Source: Hydrogenophaga crocea (GTDB lineage Bacteria > Pseudomonadota > Gammaproteobacteria > Burkholderiales > Burkholderiaceae_C). From it: a stretch of DNA of 64,000 bases. The position numbers were made by a program, and so were the translations under genes. Positions 1-7,836 of the stretch are shown here, piece after piece. The DNA is taken from NCBI RefSeq assembly GCF_011388215.1, contig NZ_CP049989.1, positions 1,116,001 to 1,180,000 on the forward strand, read 5' to 3'. The notes beneath the pieces are model-generated. The model did not search any database and was not told the origin of the DNA. It saw nothing but the letters and a program-made list of their open reading frames with translations. How positions within the stretch are numbered: position 1 is the first letter of the stretch; every line of letters starts with the position of its first letter.

Positions 1-576
1 ATGGACCAGAACGTGGCCGTTCACACCAACGGCGCGGCGACTGCCACCAACATCAACGGCGCTGGTCAAACCGGCTCTACGGTGACGGTGGTGGCGACCA
101 CTGGCGGCACGCTGACCCGTGGCACTGTGATCACTCTGCCCGGTGTGTTTGCGGTCAACCCGCAATCGCGCCAATCGACTGGCCAACTGGCTCAGTTTGT
201 GGTGACCGCTGACGTTACTGTGGGCTCAACCTCGATCCCCATCAGCCCCGCCATCGTGACCTCGGGCGCGTTCCAGAACGTGACGGCCTCGCCGACCACC
301 GGCCAGCCTTATGTCATCGTTGGCGCGGCCAGCACCAACTACGGCTGCAACGTGGCGTATCACAAGGATGCGTTCACGCTCGCCATGGTGCCGATGTGGG
401 CACCCCCGGGCGGCAAGGGTGTGATCGACGTGGCTCAAGAGACCATGGACGGTTTCACTCTCAAGGTCACCGAGTTCTACGACGGTGTGAACGACAACTC
501 GATCATGCGTATTGACGTGCTGTTCGGCTGGGCTGCGACCTACCCCGAACTGGCGTGCAAGTACTACACGGTCTGA
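1..576 (+). CDS. P22 gp5-like major coat protein (C-terminal part)
   Basis: The 191 visible residues match the style of the C-terminal part of the P22 coat protein family: beta-rich, Gly/Thr/Val-rich sequence ending in a DVLFGWAATYPELACKYY-type tail. The family is usually about 400 residues, so the reading frame almost certainly continues left of the window and the ATG at position 1 is an internal methionine. The gene lies just before gp4- and gp10-like genes, the expected order in P22-type podoviruses. It forms the icosahedral capsid shell. The identification rests on sequence style plus context; a different coat family is possible but less likely. Confidence 0.75.
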   Translation: MDQNVAVHTNGAATATNINGAGQTGSTVTVVATTGGTLTRGTVITLPGVFAVNPQSRQSTGQLAQFVVTADVTVGSTSIPISPAIVTSGAFQNVTASPTTGQPYVIVGAASTNYGCNVAYHKDAFTLAMVPMWAPPGGKGVIDVAQETMDGFTLKVTEFYDGVNDNSIMRIDVLFGWAATYPELACKYYTV

Positions 577-590
577 GTGATGTGAACAGA

Positions 591-620
591 GAAGGCCCCT
601 TCGGGGGCTTTCTCGTTTCA
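591..620 (+). terminator. Intrinsic terminator after coat gene
   Basis: A 9-bp stem (591-599 with 604-612, one G-T pair) closes a TTCG tetraloop, and a short T-rich stretch follows. It sits 15 bases after the coat protein stop and just before the ribosome binding site of the next gene, so it may lower expression of the neck genes relative to the abundant coat protein. Confidence 0.7.
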
Positions 621-631
621 GGGGATGTGAT

Positions 632-1330
632 GTGACGACCGCTCTGGACATCATCAAGCGTGCGATGCGCCAGATTGGCGTGTTGTCCGAAGGCGAGACG
701 CCTAGCGCCCAACAGGCAGCCGATGGCTTGTCTGTGCTGAATCAGCTTATGGCGTCGCTTGGGAATGCCTCTCAGATGATCTATGCGCCGTCGCTAGATC
801 AGATCCCACTGACGACGAATCAGGCTTCTTACACCGTTGGACCGACTGGCGTCTTCGTCACCGACCGTCCGGTGGAGATTCTTGCGTCGTCGTTCCTGAC
901 CTACCAAGGCGTTTCTTACCCCTTGGTTCCTTGGAACCTAGCCGATTACAACCAGATCACCGTTAAGACCATCGGCGGCATTCCAACGGGCTTCTATGCC
1001 CTCATGGAGTACCCCAACATCACCGTGACCTTCTGGCCGCTTCCGGCGCAGGGCCCGATGGTCTTCAACATGTGGTCGCTCAAGCAGATCACAGAGTTTG
1101 CAAGCCTCACCCAGCAGGTGGACATGCCACCTGGCTACGACCGCACGCTGTCAATGCTGCTTGCGATTGACCTTGCGCCGGAGTACTTGGTTGAGCCCTC
1201 GGCCACCTTGGTCCGAAACACTACGCAAGCGCGAAAGATGCTCAAGCGCACGAATGCGCAGATTCCTCGTTTGGTGATGCCCTACGGCATTCCGGACAAC
1301 AACACGTATCTTGACTGGCGGTCGCTGTAA
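632..1330 (+). CDS. P22 gp4-like head-completion / DNA stabilization protein
   Basis: This 232-aa protein opens with a helical segment (TALDIIKRAMRQIGVLSEGE) followed by an Asn/Gln-rich helix containing NQLMASLGN, a pattern typical of the P22 gp4 tail-accessory family. That family attaches below the portal after packaging and builds the neck with gp10. The start is GTG at 632, chosen because an AGGGG ribosome binding site lies at 620-624. It is longer than P22 gp4 (166 aa), as is common in related phages. The stop codon shares one base with the ATG of the gp10-like gene, indicating translational coupling. Confidence 0.75.
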   Translation: MTTALDIIKRAMRQIGVLSEGETPSAQQAADGLSVLNQLMASLGNASQMIYAPSLDQIPLTTNQASYTVGPTGVFVTDRPVEILASSFLTYQGVSYPLVPWNLADYNQITVKTIGGIPTGFYALMEYPNITVTFWPLPAQGPMVFNMWSLKQITEFASLTQQVDMPPGYDRTLSMLLAIDLAPEYLVEPSATLVRNTTQARKMLKRTNAQIPRLVMPYGIPDNNTYLDWRSL

Positions 1331-2955
1331 TGCTGAACCCGGTCCCTCTTTTTGGCATTGGAAACAAGGCCAAGTCGGTTGTTGTCTCGGCTCAGGAGCG
1401 GCTGAACGTCTACGTTGAACTGAACGACGACCCCGAGAAACAGGTGATCACCATGTACCCGCGCCCGGGTCTGGTGTCTGCGGTGGACTTCGGTGCATTC
1501 CCGATTCGCGGGATGTGGCAGAAGGGCGATTTCCTCTACGTTGTTCAACGTGACTCGCTGTACCGAGTGGCGAACGACGGATCAACCCTGCTTCTTGGGA
1601 CGCTGCTCACCAACTCGGGGCGGGTGGACATCTCTGACAACGGGGTGCAGTTGATCGTGGTCGATGGGCCTTATGGCTACATCTACCTGTTTTCCCCCAC
1701 TGCGCGGACGATTTCCAGCATCACGCGGGTGACGACAACCGCGACCCTCACCACTGCTCAGGCCCATGGGTTGATGACAGGCATGCAGGTGACGGTCTCA
1801 GGTGCCACTCCCTCTCAGTACAACGGCACGTTCACGATCACCGTTACGGGGGCCAACACCTTCACCTACGTGATGGGCTCGGACCCGGGTGCCTCGGCCT
1901 CTCCAGTTGGTTCCTACACCGTTTCATCGGGGTTTGCTCGGATCACCGATCCCGACTTTCCCGGGGCGTCTACTGTCACGTTCCTGAATCAGCGATTCAT
2001 CGTCAACGAACCCAGCTCGGGTCGATTCTTCTGGTCGGCACTGATCGACGGGTCTTCTTGGGATGCGCTGGACTTCGCCACGGCTGAGGCGTCACCAGAT
2101 GATCTTGTTCGGGTGTTTGCCGAGGCTGGGCAGTTGTACCTGTTCGGCGACACCACCACCGAGATTTGGGGCGACTCCGGCGCTGCTGACCAAGCGTTTG
2201 TGAAGATCGGCGGCGGCGCTGTGGAATGGGGTCTTGCCGCTCGGTGGAGCCTTGTGAAATACGCCGATTCCATGGCCTTCCTGCGTAAAAACAGGCTCGG
2301 CCAAGTGCAGGTTTGCGTGATGGCTGGGTCTGTGGCGCAACCCATCTCCAACCCTCAGGTGGAGGTCGAATTCACCTCTTACGGGGACGTTTCAAACGCT
2401 ACGGCTCTGGCCTACATGGTCAACGGGCACGCGTTCTACCAAATCAACTTCCCCACTGTCGGGAAGACGTGGATGTACGACGCGCAGTCGAAAGCGTGGA
2501 GCGTGCTGGAGTCCTTTGGTGGGATGCATCGAGCCTCGATGTCGGCTCAGTTGCTGGGCAACATCTACGCGGCGGATTTTGAGAACGGCAAGCTCTACAC
2601 CATCGAGCCGGACGTTCTGACCGACGACGGCCAACCGATGGTGCGCGAGTTCACCGCACGTCATCAATCCATCGGTGACTTCACCCGGGTTGCTGAGTTG
2701 TGGCTTGAGATGCAGCCGGGGGTGGGGAATCAGACCGGCCTGGGTGTTGATCCGCAGGTCATGATGAAAGTGTCCCGCGATGGTGGGAACACCTACGGCA
2801 ATGAGTTGTGGACTTCCATCGGCAAGGTGGGGGAATACAAGAACCGTGCCGTGTGGCGTCGGCTGGGACAGGCCCGGGATTGGGTGATGCGCTTTCGTGT
2901 CACTGATCCTGTGGTCGCGGTGTTTGTTGCTGCGTGGGCGAGGGTAGTCAAGTGA
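1330..2955 (+). CDS. P22 gp10-like packaged DNA stabilization protein
   Basis: This 541-aa neck or tail-hub protein is related to P22 gp10, which plugs the portal channel and anchors the tail. The N-terminal part (RLNVYVELNDDPEKQ, then GMWQKGDFLYVVQRDSLYRV) shows the repeated beta-propeller-like strands of the family. Residues about 130-200 carry an extra Thr/Val/Gly-rich segment (HGLMTGMQVTVSGATPSQYN) resembling small Ig-like or tail-associated beta domains, which would explain the length above the 472 aa of P22 gp10. It overlaps the gp4-like gene by one base and the next gene by four. Confidence 0.8.
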   Translation: MLNPVPLFGIGNKAKSVVVSAQERLNVYVELNDDPEKQVITMYPRPGLVSAVDFGAFPIRGMWQKGDFLYVVQRDSLYRVANDGSTLLLGTLLTNSGRVDISDNGVQLIVVDGPYGYIYLFSPTARTISSITRVTTTATLTTAQAHGLMTGMQVTVSGATPSQYNGTFTITVTGANTFTYVMGSDPGASASPVGSYTVSSGFARITDPDFPGASTVTFLNQRFIVNEPSSGRFFWSALIDGSSWDALDFATAEASPDDLVRVFAEAGQLYLFGDTTTEIWGDSGAADQAFVKIGGGAVEWGLAARWSLVKYADSMAFLRKNRLGQVQVCVMAGSVAQPISNPQVEVEFTSYGDVSNATALAYMVNGHAFYQINFPTVGKTWMYDAQSKAWSVLESFGGMHRASMSAQLLGNIYAADFENGKLYTIEPDVLTDDGQPMVREFTARHQSIGDFTRVAELWLEMQPGVGNQTGLGVDPQVMMKVSRDGGNTYGNELWTSIGKVGEYKNRAVWRRLGQARDWVMRFRVTDPVVAVFVAAWARVVK

Positions 2956-3206
2956 GCTTTGATTTCCCATCCAACGACCCTGTTCTGGACTCCGAGGGCA
3001 GGGCGTTTCGCACGTACCTCCAGTGGTTCAACTGGCTGCACCTGACAGCTCAGGCGATCCGCCAGAGTGGCCCGACCGCCGAGCGACCGACCAATCTTCT
3101 GTGGGTGGGGCGTCCGTTCTACGACACCACCCTGAACAAGCCTGTTTACGTGTCTCAGGTCCGACCAACGATTGTTTGGCGTGACGCTGCTGGAGTTGTT
3201 GCATGA
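2952..3206 (+). CDS. Small phage protein of unknown function
   Basis: This is an 84-aa protein starting with GTG at 2952, which overlaps the stop of the gp10-like gene in a GTGA arrangement and has a GAGGG ribosome binding site just upstream. A GTG at 2934 is in frame but would sit inside the previous gene without a binding site. The sequence has an aromatic helix (YLQWFNWLHLTAQAIRQ) and a beta-rich tail (GRPFYDTTLNKPVYVSQV). No family is recognised. Its place between neck and cupin genes suggests a virion or assembly role, but this is inference. Confidence 0.7.
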   Translation: MSFDFPSNDPVLDSEGRAFRTYLQWFNWLHLTAQAIRQSGPTAERPTNLLWVGRPFYDTTLNKPVYVSQVRPTIVWRDAAGVVA

Positions 3207-3523
3207 GCCTTGGCATTCAGTTTTTCGGCGGTGACGAAGATGCGGGCAACGTCTTTGTTGTGGAGACGAGAGCGCCTGCCGGTCAGGTGCTTGAGTCGCA
3301 CGTACACGAACACGCACACACCTCGGTTCTGGTTTCCGGAACCGCGAAGGTCACGATTGATGGCGTGGAAGAAGTCATGACGGGGTATCGCATGGTGACG
3401 ATCCCCAAGAACACATCGCACAGCGTGGTGGCTGTGACACCGATTGTCTGGCTGTGCTTGTGGGCGGGTGATCTTGCCCCGCGCGAGCAAGCCGAGCAGT
3501 CTTTGAAATTGATGGAGGCTTGA
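3203..3523 (+). CDS. Phage cupin-domain protein
   Basis: This 106-aa single-domain cupin starts at an ATGA overlap with the preceding stop. The first cupin motif is visible as GQVLESHVHEHAHTSVLVSG, with three histidines and a glutamate placed for metal binding. The second motif is degenerate (NTSHSVVAVTPIVWL), keeping one histidine. It lies in the structural operon, between a small unknown gene and the ejection protein genes. The cupin fold is clear; whether it is an enzyme, a sugar-binding module or a virion component cannot be told from sequence. Host-derived metabolic cargo is an alternative. Confidence 0.7.
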   Translation: MSLGIQFFGGDEDAGNVFVVETRAPAGQVLESHVHEHAHTSVLVSGTAKVTIDGVEEVMTGYRMVTIPKNTSHSVVAVTPIVWLCLWAGDLAPREQAEQSLKLMEA

Positions 3524-3524
3524 T

Positions 3525-4490
3525 ATGCCGTGGATCGTAGCGGGTGGCGCTGTTCTTGGCAGTGTTCTTGGCGGTATGGGCTCAAGCTCGGCGGCCAAGA
3601 AGCAACAAAGAGCGGCAGAAGCGGCGACCGCCGCGCAACGTGATGCGCTGACACGTCAAGAGCAGTTGCAAGAGCCCTTCCGCGATGCGGGGGTGATGGC
3701 AAACAACAAGCTGCTTAGTTTGCTCGGGCTTCGTTCTGAGGCTGACTCGGCCGCAATGTCACAGGCTTTTGACCGTATCTACCGGGAAGAACGCAACATC
3801 GCCGATCAAGCCCATCGAGCACAGTATGGCTTCGGGTTTGATGACGCTCCATCGTGGGCGAAGTCAGACCTGCAAACGTGGGATCAGCAGATACGAGACG
3901 AGGCGAAGAAGCGCGCTCAAACCGCTGTTGGCTCGGGCACTGGCGGCGCTGGCGATTCTGAGTTTGGCTCGCTCATGCGGGACTTCTCCATGGCGGATTT
4001 TGAAGCCGACCCCGGCTATCAATTTCGCATGGATGAGGGCATGCGCGGCGTGGAGGGAGGCGCGGCGGCTCGCGGTGGCCTGTTGTCTGGTGCCGCGCTG
4101 AAAGCCATTCAGAAGTACGGTCAAGGTCTTGCCTCTCAGGAATACGGCAACGCCTACAACCGGTACACGACCAACCAGACCAACAAGTACAACAAGCTCG
4201 CTGGCTTGGTGAGCTCGGGGCAGGGCGCGACCAATCAACTCACGAACGCTAATGCGCAGTTTGGGCAGCAGCAGGCCAACAACCTCATTGGCGCAGGCAA
4301 CGCGCAAGCCTCGGGGATCATGGGAATGACCAACGCGCTCGTTGGCGGCATGAATCAAGGCATCAACGCTTACCAGCAGAACCAACTCATGAACCTGATT
4401 CGCCAGCCGTCAAGCAGTGGTTGGGGTGGAAGTGCGGGCCGATGGGGCAATGGAACTGTTGACGCCCTTGGCGATGGAGTGTGGGGTTAA
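3525..4490 (+). CDS. Probable ejection / DNA transfer protein
   Basis: This 321-aa protein has a Gly-rich hydrophobic N-terminus (WIVAGGAVLGSVLGGMGSSSAAKKQQRAAEAA) followed by a long Ala/Gln-rich helical region and a C-terminus rich in Asn, Gln and Gly. This layout is common to podovirus internal virion and DNA-transfer proteins, which leave the capsid first and extend the tail across the envelope. It starts one base after the cupin stop. The assignment rests on composition, hydrophobic N-terminus and position between neck and tail-fibre genes; no enzymatic motif is visible. Confidence 0.55.
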   Translation: MPWIVAGGAVLGSVLGGMGSSSAAKKQQRAAEAATAAQRDALTRQEQLQEPFRDAGVMANNKLLSLLGLRSEADSAAMSQAFDRIYREERNIADQAHRAQYGFGFDDAPSWAKSDLQTWDQQIRDEAKKRAQTAVGSGTGGAGDSEFGSLMRDFSMADFEADPGYQFRMDEGMRGVEGGAAARGGLLSGAALKAIQKYGQGLASQEYGNAYNRYTTNQTNKYNKLAGLVSSGQGATNQLTNANAQFGQQQANNLIGAGNAQASGIMGMTNALVGGMNQGINAYQQNQLMNLIRQPSSSGWGGSAGRWGNGTVDALGDGVWG

Positions 4491-4492
4491 GC

Positions 4493-5803
4493 ATGGCACA
4501 GATCGATCCGCGCATCGCCATGGGCTTTCAGCCCACGACCCAGCTTGAGTCGCCGATGAACAACCTCGCACGGCTGTTGCAAGTGCAGGGAGCGCAGCAG
4601 GCGAACCAACTCAACCAACTCAAGATGGACGAGTACCAAAGCGGCGTGCAGCGCAAAAACAAGCTTGCCGCACTGCTCAGTGGTGACTACGCCACCGATG
4701 AGGACCGGGAATCGGCGCTGCTGCGTGGTGGGTTCATGGATGAGGCCAACAAGCTCAAAACGGACCGGCGGGCGAATGCAAAAACTGACGTTGAGCTTGA
4801 CGAAAAGCGCTTCAAGGTGGCGACCGACCGGTACAACGCATACAAGCAGACGCTTGGTTCGCTGGCTCAGAACCCGAACCTGTCCAAAGACCTTCTTTCC
4901 CAGGTGGGGCAGCAACTTGTTGACGCAGGGATCATCCCGGCCGAAATGCACCAGCGTGCTCTGGCTACCATGCCGGACGATCCAAACGTGCTGCGCCAAC
5001 GCCTGCGCGAAGGCGTTGCGGCTCAGATGGCCCCGGACAAGATGCTGGAGTTCTTTGCTCCGAAGGTCGACAAGATCGACAACGGGCAGCAGATCATGTA
5101 CCGCGACACGAACCCGAACAGCCCGACCTTTGGGCAAAACGTGGCGGGCGCTCCGGTGCAGAAGATGCAGACGCCTGACAGCATCGCGAGCAATGCGACG
5201 GCCATCCTAGGTCAAAACCTGAAGTTCCAGACCGACAGCGAAGCCAATACTGTTGCCGGCCAGGCCATCGTGTCGAAGAAGATTCAAGACGTTGAGCTGA
5301 AGCTGCAAGACGACTACCGGACTGAGAGCAAGGGCTTCGCGGAAACCTCGACGGCCATGAAGAAGGTCCTATCGGCGATTGAGACTGCCGACAAGAACCC
5401 GGGCTCGGCGCTGTCGGCTGGTACGGCCTTCATGAAGATTCTCGACCCGAACTCTGTTGTTCGTGAGACTGAATTGGGCATGGCGCTGAACGCTTCCGGC
5501 TGGTTCGACCGGGCAACCAACATCGTCAACACGCTGCAAAGCGGTCGGGTAATGACCGAGACGCAGAAGAAGAACCTTCGGCAAGCGGCGCAAGACCTCT
5601 TTGAAGAAGCCAAAGCCTCACAGCGCGAGATTGACGCAGCGTATGAGCAGCGGGCGCGGGCTTACGGGGCAGACCCGCAGCGGGTGATTGTGGATCGCGG
5701 CCAGCGGTCTGGCGCTGCGCCTGGTACGCCTGGCTTGCCATCCGCCGACGCTATCCAGGCCGAAATTGAACGCCGAGCCAAAGCAGCCAAAGGAGGCCGT
5801 TGA
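4493..5803 (+). CDS. Probable internal virion protein
   Basis: This 436-aa protein is predicted to be mainly helical, with a Gln/Asn/Leu-rich N-terminus (LLQVQGAQQANQLNQLKMDEYQSGV) and many charged heptad-like stretches. The ATG at 4493 is preferred to an upstream GTG at 4481 because the purine-rich GGAGTGTGGGG stretch lies at the right distance from it. Its stop overlaps the next ATG (TGATG). By position in a run of three virion genes between neck and tail fibre it is probably ejected with the DNA. No family or active site is recognised. Confidence 0.6.
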   Translation: MAQIDPRIAMGFQPTTQLESPMNNLARLLQVQGAQQANQLNQLKMDEYQSGVQRKNKLAALLSGDYATDEDRESALLRGGFMDEANKLKTDRRANAKTDVELDEKRFKVATDRYNAYKQTLGSLAQNPNLSKDLLSQVGQQLVDAGIIPAEMHQRALATMPDDPNVLRQRLREGVAAQMAPDKMLEFFAPKVDKIDNGQQIMYRDTNPNSPTFGQNVAGAPVQKMQTPDSIASNATAILGQNLKFQTDSEANTVAGQAIVSKKIQDVELKLQDDYRTESKGFAETSTAMKKVLSAIETADKNPGSALSAGTAFMKILDPNSVVRETELGMALNASGWFDRATNIVNTLQSGRVMTETQKKNLRQAAQDLFEEAKASQREIDAAYEQRARAYGADPQRVIVDRGQRSGAAPGTPGLPSADAIQAEIERRAKAAKGGR

Positions 5804-7653
5804 TGGACTTGTCCAAACTCTCTGATGCCGATCTTCTGGCGCTCAAGTCGGGTGACATTTCGCGGGTGTCGGATCAGGGCCTGATGGCGCTTCGTGACGG
5901 CCAACGCCAGCAGCGTGTGGCCGCTCAGGTCGAGCAGGACCGTAAAACCTACGACCCAACAATCGGAATGAGCACGTTTGAGCGGACGGTGGCCGGCTAT
6001 GGCTCTGCTGTCCCTCGCATCATTCGTGGTGTCCGTCAGTACCTGCCAGAAGCTATTGGCGGCATGTCGCCTGAACAAGTTGCAGAGGCCAACAAGCTGG
6101 ATGAGCCATTGCTGAATACGACGGCTGGCAACGTCGGCAACATCGCTGGGAACATCACGGCTCTTGCGCCGACCGTCGCCATCCCTGGTGCTGCCACCAT
6201 GCGTGGTGCTGCCGCCATAGGTGCAGTTCAAGGTTTGCTGACTCCAGAGGAAACGGCACAGGCCCGACTGAAGAATGTAGGTATCGGCGCTGCTGCTGGC
6301 GCTGGTGGCGTGGCTGCTGCGCGTGCAATCTCCGGCATCGCACAAGGTACAAAAGCTCTTGTTGAGCCCTTCTATGAAGGCGGTCGGCAGAAGATCGCGG
6401 GCCGTGTGATCCAGCGATTCGCCAACGATCCGTCCGCCATCGCATCGGCTCAAGGCTCGCGCTCGATCACTGGCGCACTGCCTACCTTGGCAGAAGAAAC
6501 AGGCGATGCCGGCCTTGCTCGTTTGCAAGATGCCTTGCGCTCTGTTGATCCGCAGATCAGCAACCGTATCGGCCAGCGATTGGCCGACAACAATGCCTCC
6601 CGTGTGACCTCGTTGCAGTCATTGGCCGGTGACAGCACTCAGCGAGCAGCGGCAGAGGCGGCTCGTGATGTTGCGTCGCGTGACCTGTACCAGCAGGCTA
6701 CGAAAGCGATGTACACCGTTGATGACGATCTTGGCGCACTTCTGCAGCGACCCGCCATCAAGCAAGCGATGGAGCGGGCAAAGACACTGGCAGAAAACCA
6801 AGGCCGAAAAGTGACGTTTGATGTCACTCCGTCCAATGCGTTTTCCGGCGTTGGCATCCCGGACAACAGCTCAAAGCAGATCACCGGCCAAGCCCTCCAA
6901 GACCTGAAAATGGCAATGGATGAGATGCTGACCGACCCTGCATCGGGGTTCACGGGAAAGGCTGGTGACACCATCAAAACCCTGCGCGGTCGGTTGATGG
7001 GCTGGATGGAAGAGGCAAACCCAGCATTCAAGGCTGCGCGCACTGCATATCGTGATGCGTCAAAACCGCTGAATGCGATGGACATTGGTGAAGAGGTTGC
7101 GCGTCGTGCCACCTCAAATACCAGCGATCTGGCCGGGAACCCTCGCATGCAAGCAAACTCCCTGCTTGGCATGCTGCGCGATGAGGCGGGGCTGATTGAG
7201 CGCGCTACAGGGCGCAAAGGTGTTGGACAGTCTCTGTCTGATGTCATGACGCCGGATCAACTCAATCTCCTGCGTACTGTGGCATCAGAGGCAGACCGGA
7301 CGGCGGCTGTAGCCTCTGCCGGTGCTGGTCCAGGCTCTCCAACCGCTCAGCGGTTGGCGTCTCAAAACATCCTGCGGCAGTTGATCGGCCCTACTGGCTT
7401 GCCTTCGTCGTGGGCTGAAAGCGCCATCGCCAACACGGTGATTGGAAAGCCGTTCAATCTGATCTATGGCGGCGTGGCCGAGCCGCGTATTCAGAACGTG
7501 CTCGCGGATGCCTTGCTTGACCCGAGCTTTGCACGTAGTGCTGTTGCGGCTGCACAGCCTCGCGGCCCTCTGCTGCCGAACAACGCTCTTACTCAGCTAC
7601 TCACCCAGTCAGCGCGGGTGACGCCTGCCCAGCTTGTGACCGGGGAGCGGTGA
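5803..7653 (+). CDS. Large internal virion / ejection protein
   Basis: This 616-aa protein has the largest frame in the prophage arm. An acidic N-terminus (LSKLSDADLLALKSGDISRVSDQGLMALRDG) resembles a short repeated helical motif. A Gly/Ala-rich hydrophobic region follows at about residues 100-190, then long charged helices. The start is the ATG at 5803, six bases after AGGAGG; the TTG at 5800 is too close. The layout fits a membrane-penetrating ejection protein such as P22 gp16 or gp20 analogues, but no specific homology can be claimed. Confidence 0.6.
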   Translation: MDLSKLSDADLLALKSGDISRVSDQGLMALRDGQRQQRVAAQVEQDRKTYDPTIGMSTFERTVAGYGSAVPRIIRGVRQYLPEAIGGMSPEQVAEANKLDEPLLNTTAGNVGNIAGNITALAPTVAIPGAATMRGAAAIGAVQGLLTPEETAQARLKNVGIGAAAGAGGVAAARAISGIAQGTKALVEPFYEGGRQKIAGRVIQRFANDPSAIASAQGSRSITGALPTLAEETGDAGLARLQDALRSVDPQISNRIGQRLADNNASRVTSLQSLAGDSTQRAAAEAARDVASRDLYQQATKAMYTVDDDLGALLQRPAIKQAMERAKTLAENQGRKVTFDVTPSNAFSGVGIPDNSSKQITGQALQDLKMAMDEMLTDPASGFTGKAGDTIKTLRGRLMGWMEEANPAFKAARTAYRDASKPLNAMDIGEEVARRATSNTSDLAGNPRMQANSLLGMLRDEAGLIERATGRKGVGQSLSDVMTPDQLNLLRTVASEADRTAAVASAGAGPGSPTAQRLASQNILRQLIGPTGLPSSWAESAIANTVIGKPFNLIYGGVAEPRIQNVLADALLDPSFARSAVAAAQPRGPLLPNNALTQLLTQSARVTPAQLVTGER

Positions 7654-7779
7654 GAAAAGCCACCGCTTCAACTTCCCATCCGGCAAGTATTTCCAGACCA
7701 ACCGCGATAGCAGCCACGCCACGCTGAACAGCAGCACGGCGACGAATGGCTTTATCAGGATGGCCAGGAAAAGACTCAT
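7609..7779 (-). CDS. Possible small antisense membrane protein
   Basis: A 56-aa frame on the minus strand starts with MSLFLAILIKPFVAVLLF, a strongly hydrophobic segment of about 25 residues, and ends with a basic tail (KYLPDGKLKRWLF). It fills the only real gap in the late operon (7654-7836) and overlaps the end of the plus-strand ejection protein gene by 45 bases. Short hydrophobic proteins like this occur in phages, but the ribosome binding site is poor (only CGGG just before the ATG). It is kept as a low-confidence candidate. Confidence 0.35.
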   Translation of the reverse strand: MSLFLAILIKPFVAVLLFSVAWLLSRLVWKYLPDGKLKRWLFSPLPGHKLGRRHPR

Positions 7780-7793
7780 CCCGAAATTCTAGG

Positions 7794-7825
7794 GCCTCAC
7801 CCTCACAGGTGGGGCTTTTTCTTTT
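7794..7825 (+). terminator. Intrinsic terminator before tail fibre gene
   Basis: An 8-bp stem (7794-7801 with 7808-7815, one G-T pair) closes a 6-base loop and is followed by TTTTTCTTTT. It ends the virion operon; the ribosome binding site of the tail fibre gene (GGAG at 7826) follows immediately, so the fibre gene probably depends on readthrough or antitermination. Confidence 0.75.
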
Positions 7826-7836
7826 GGAGTCATCCC

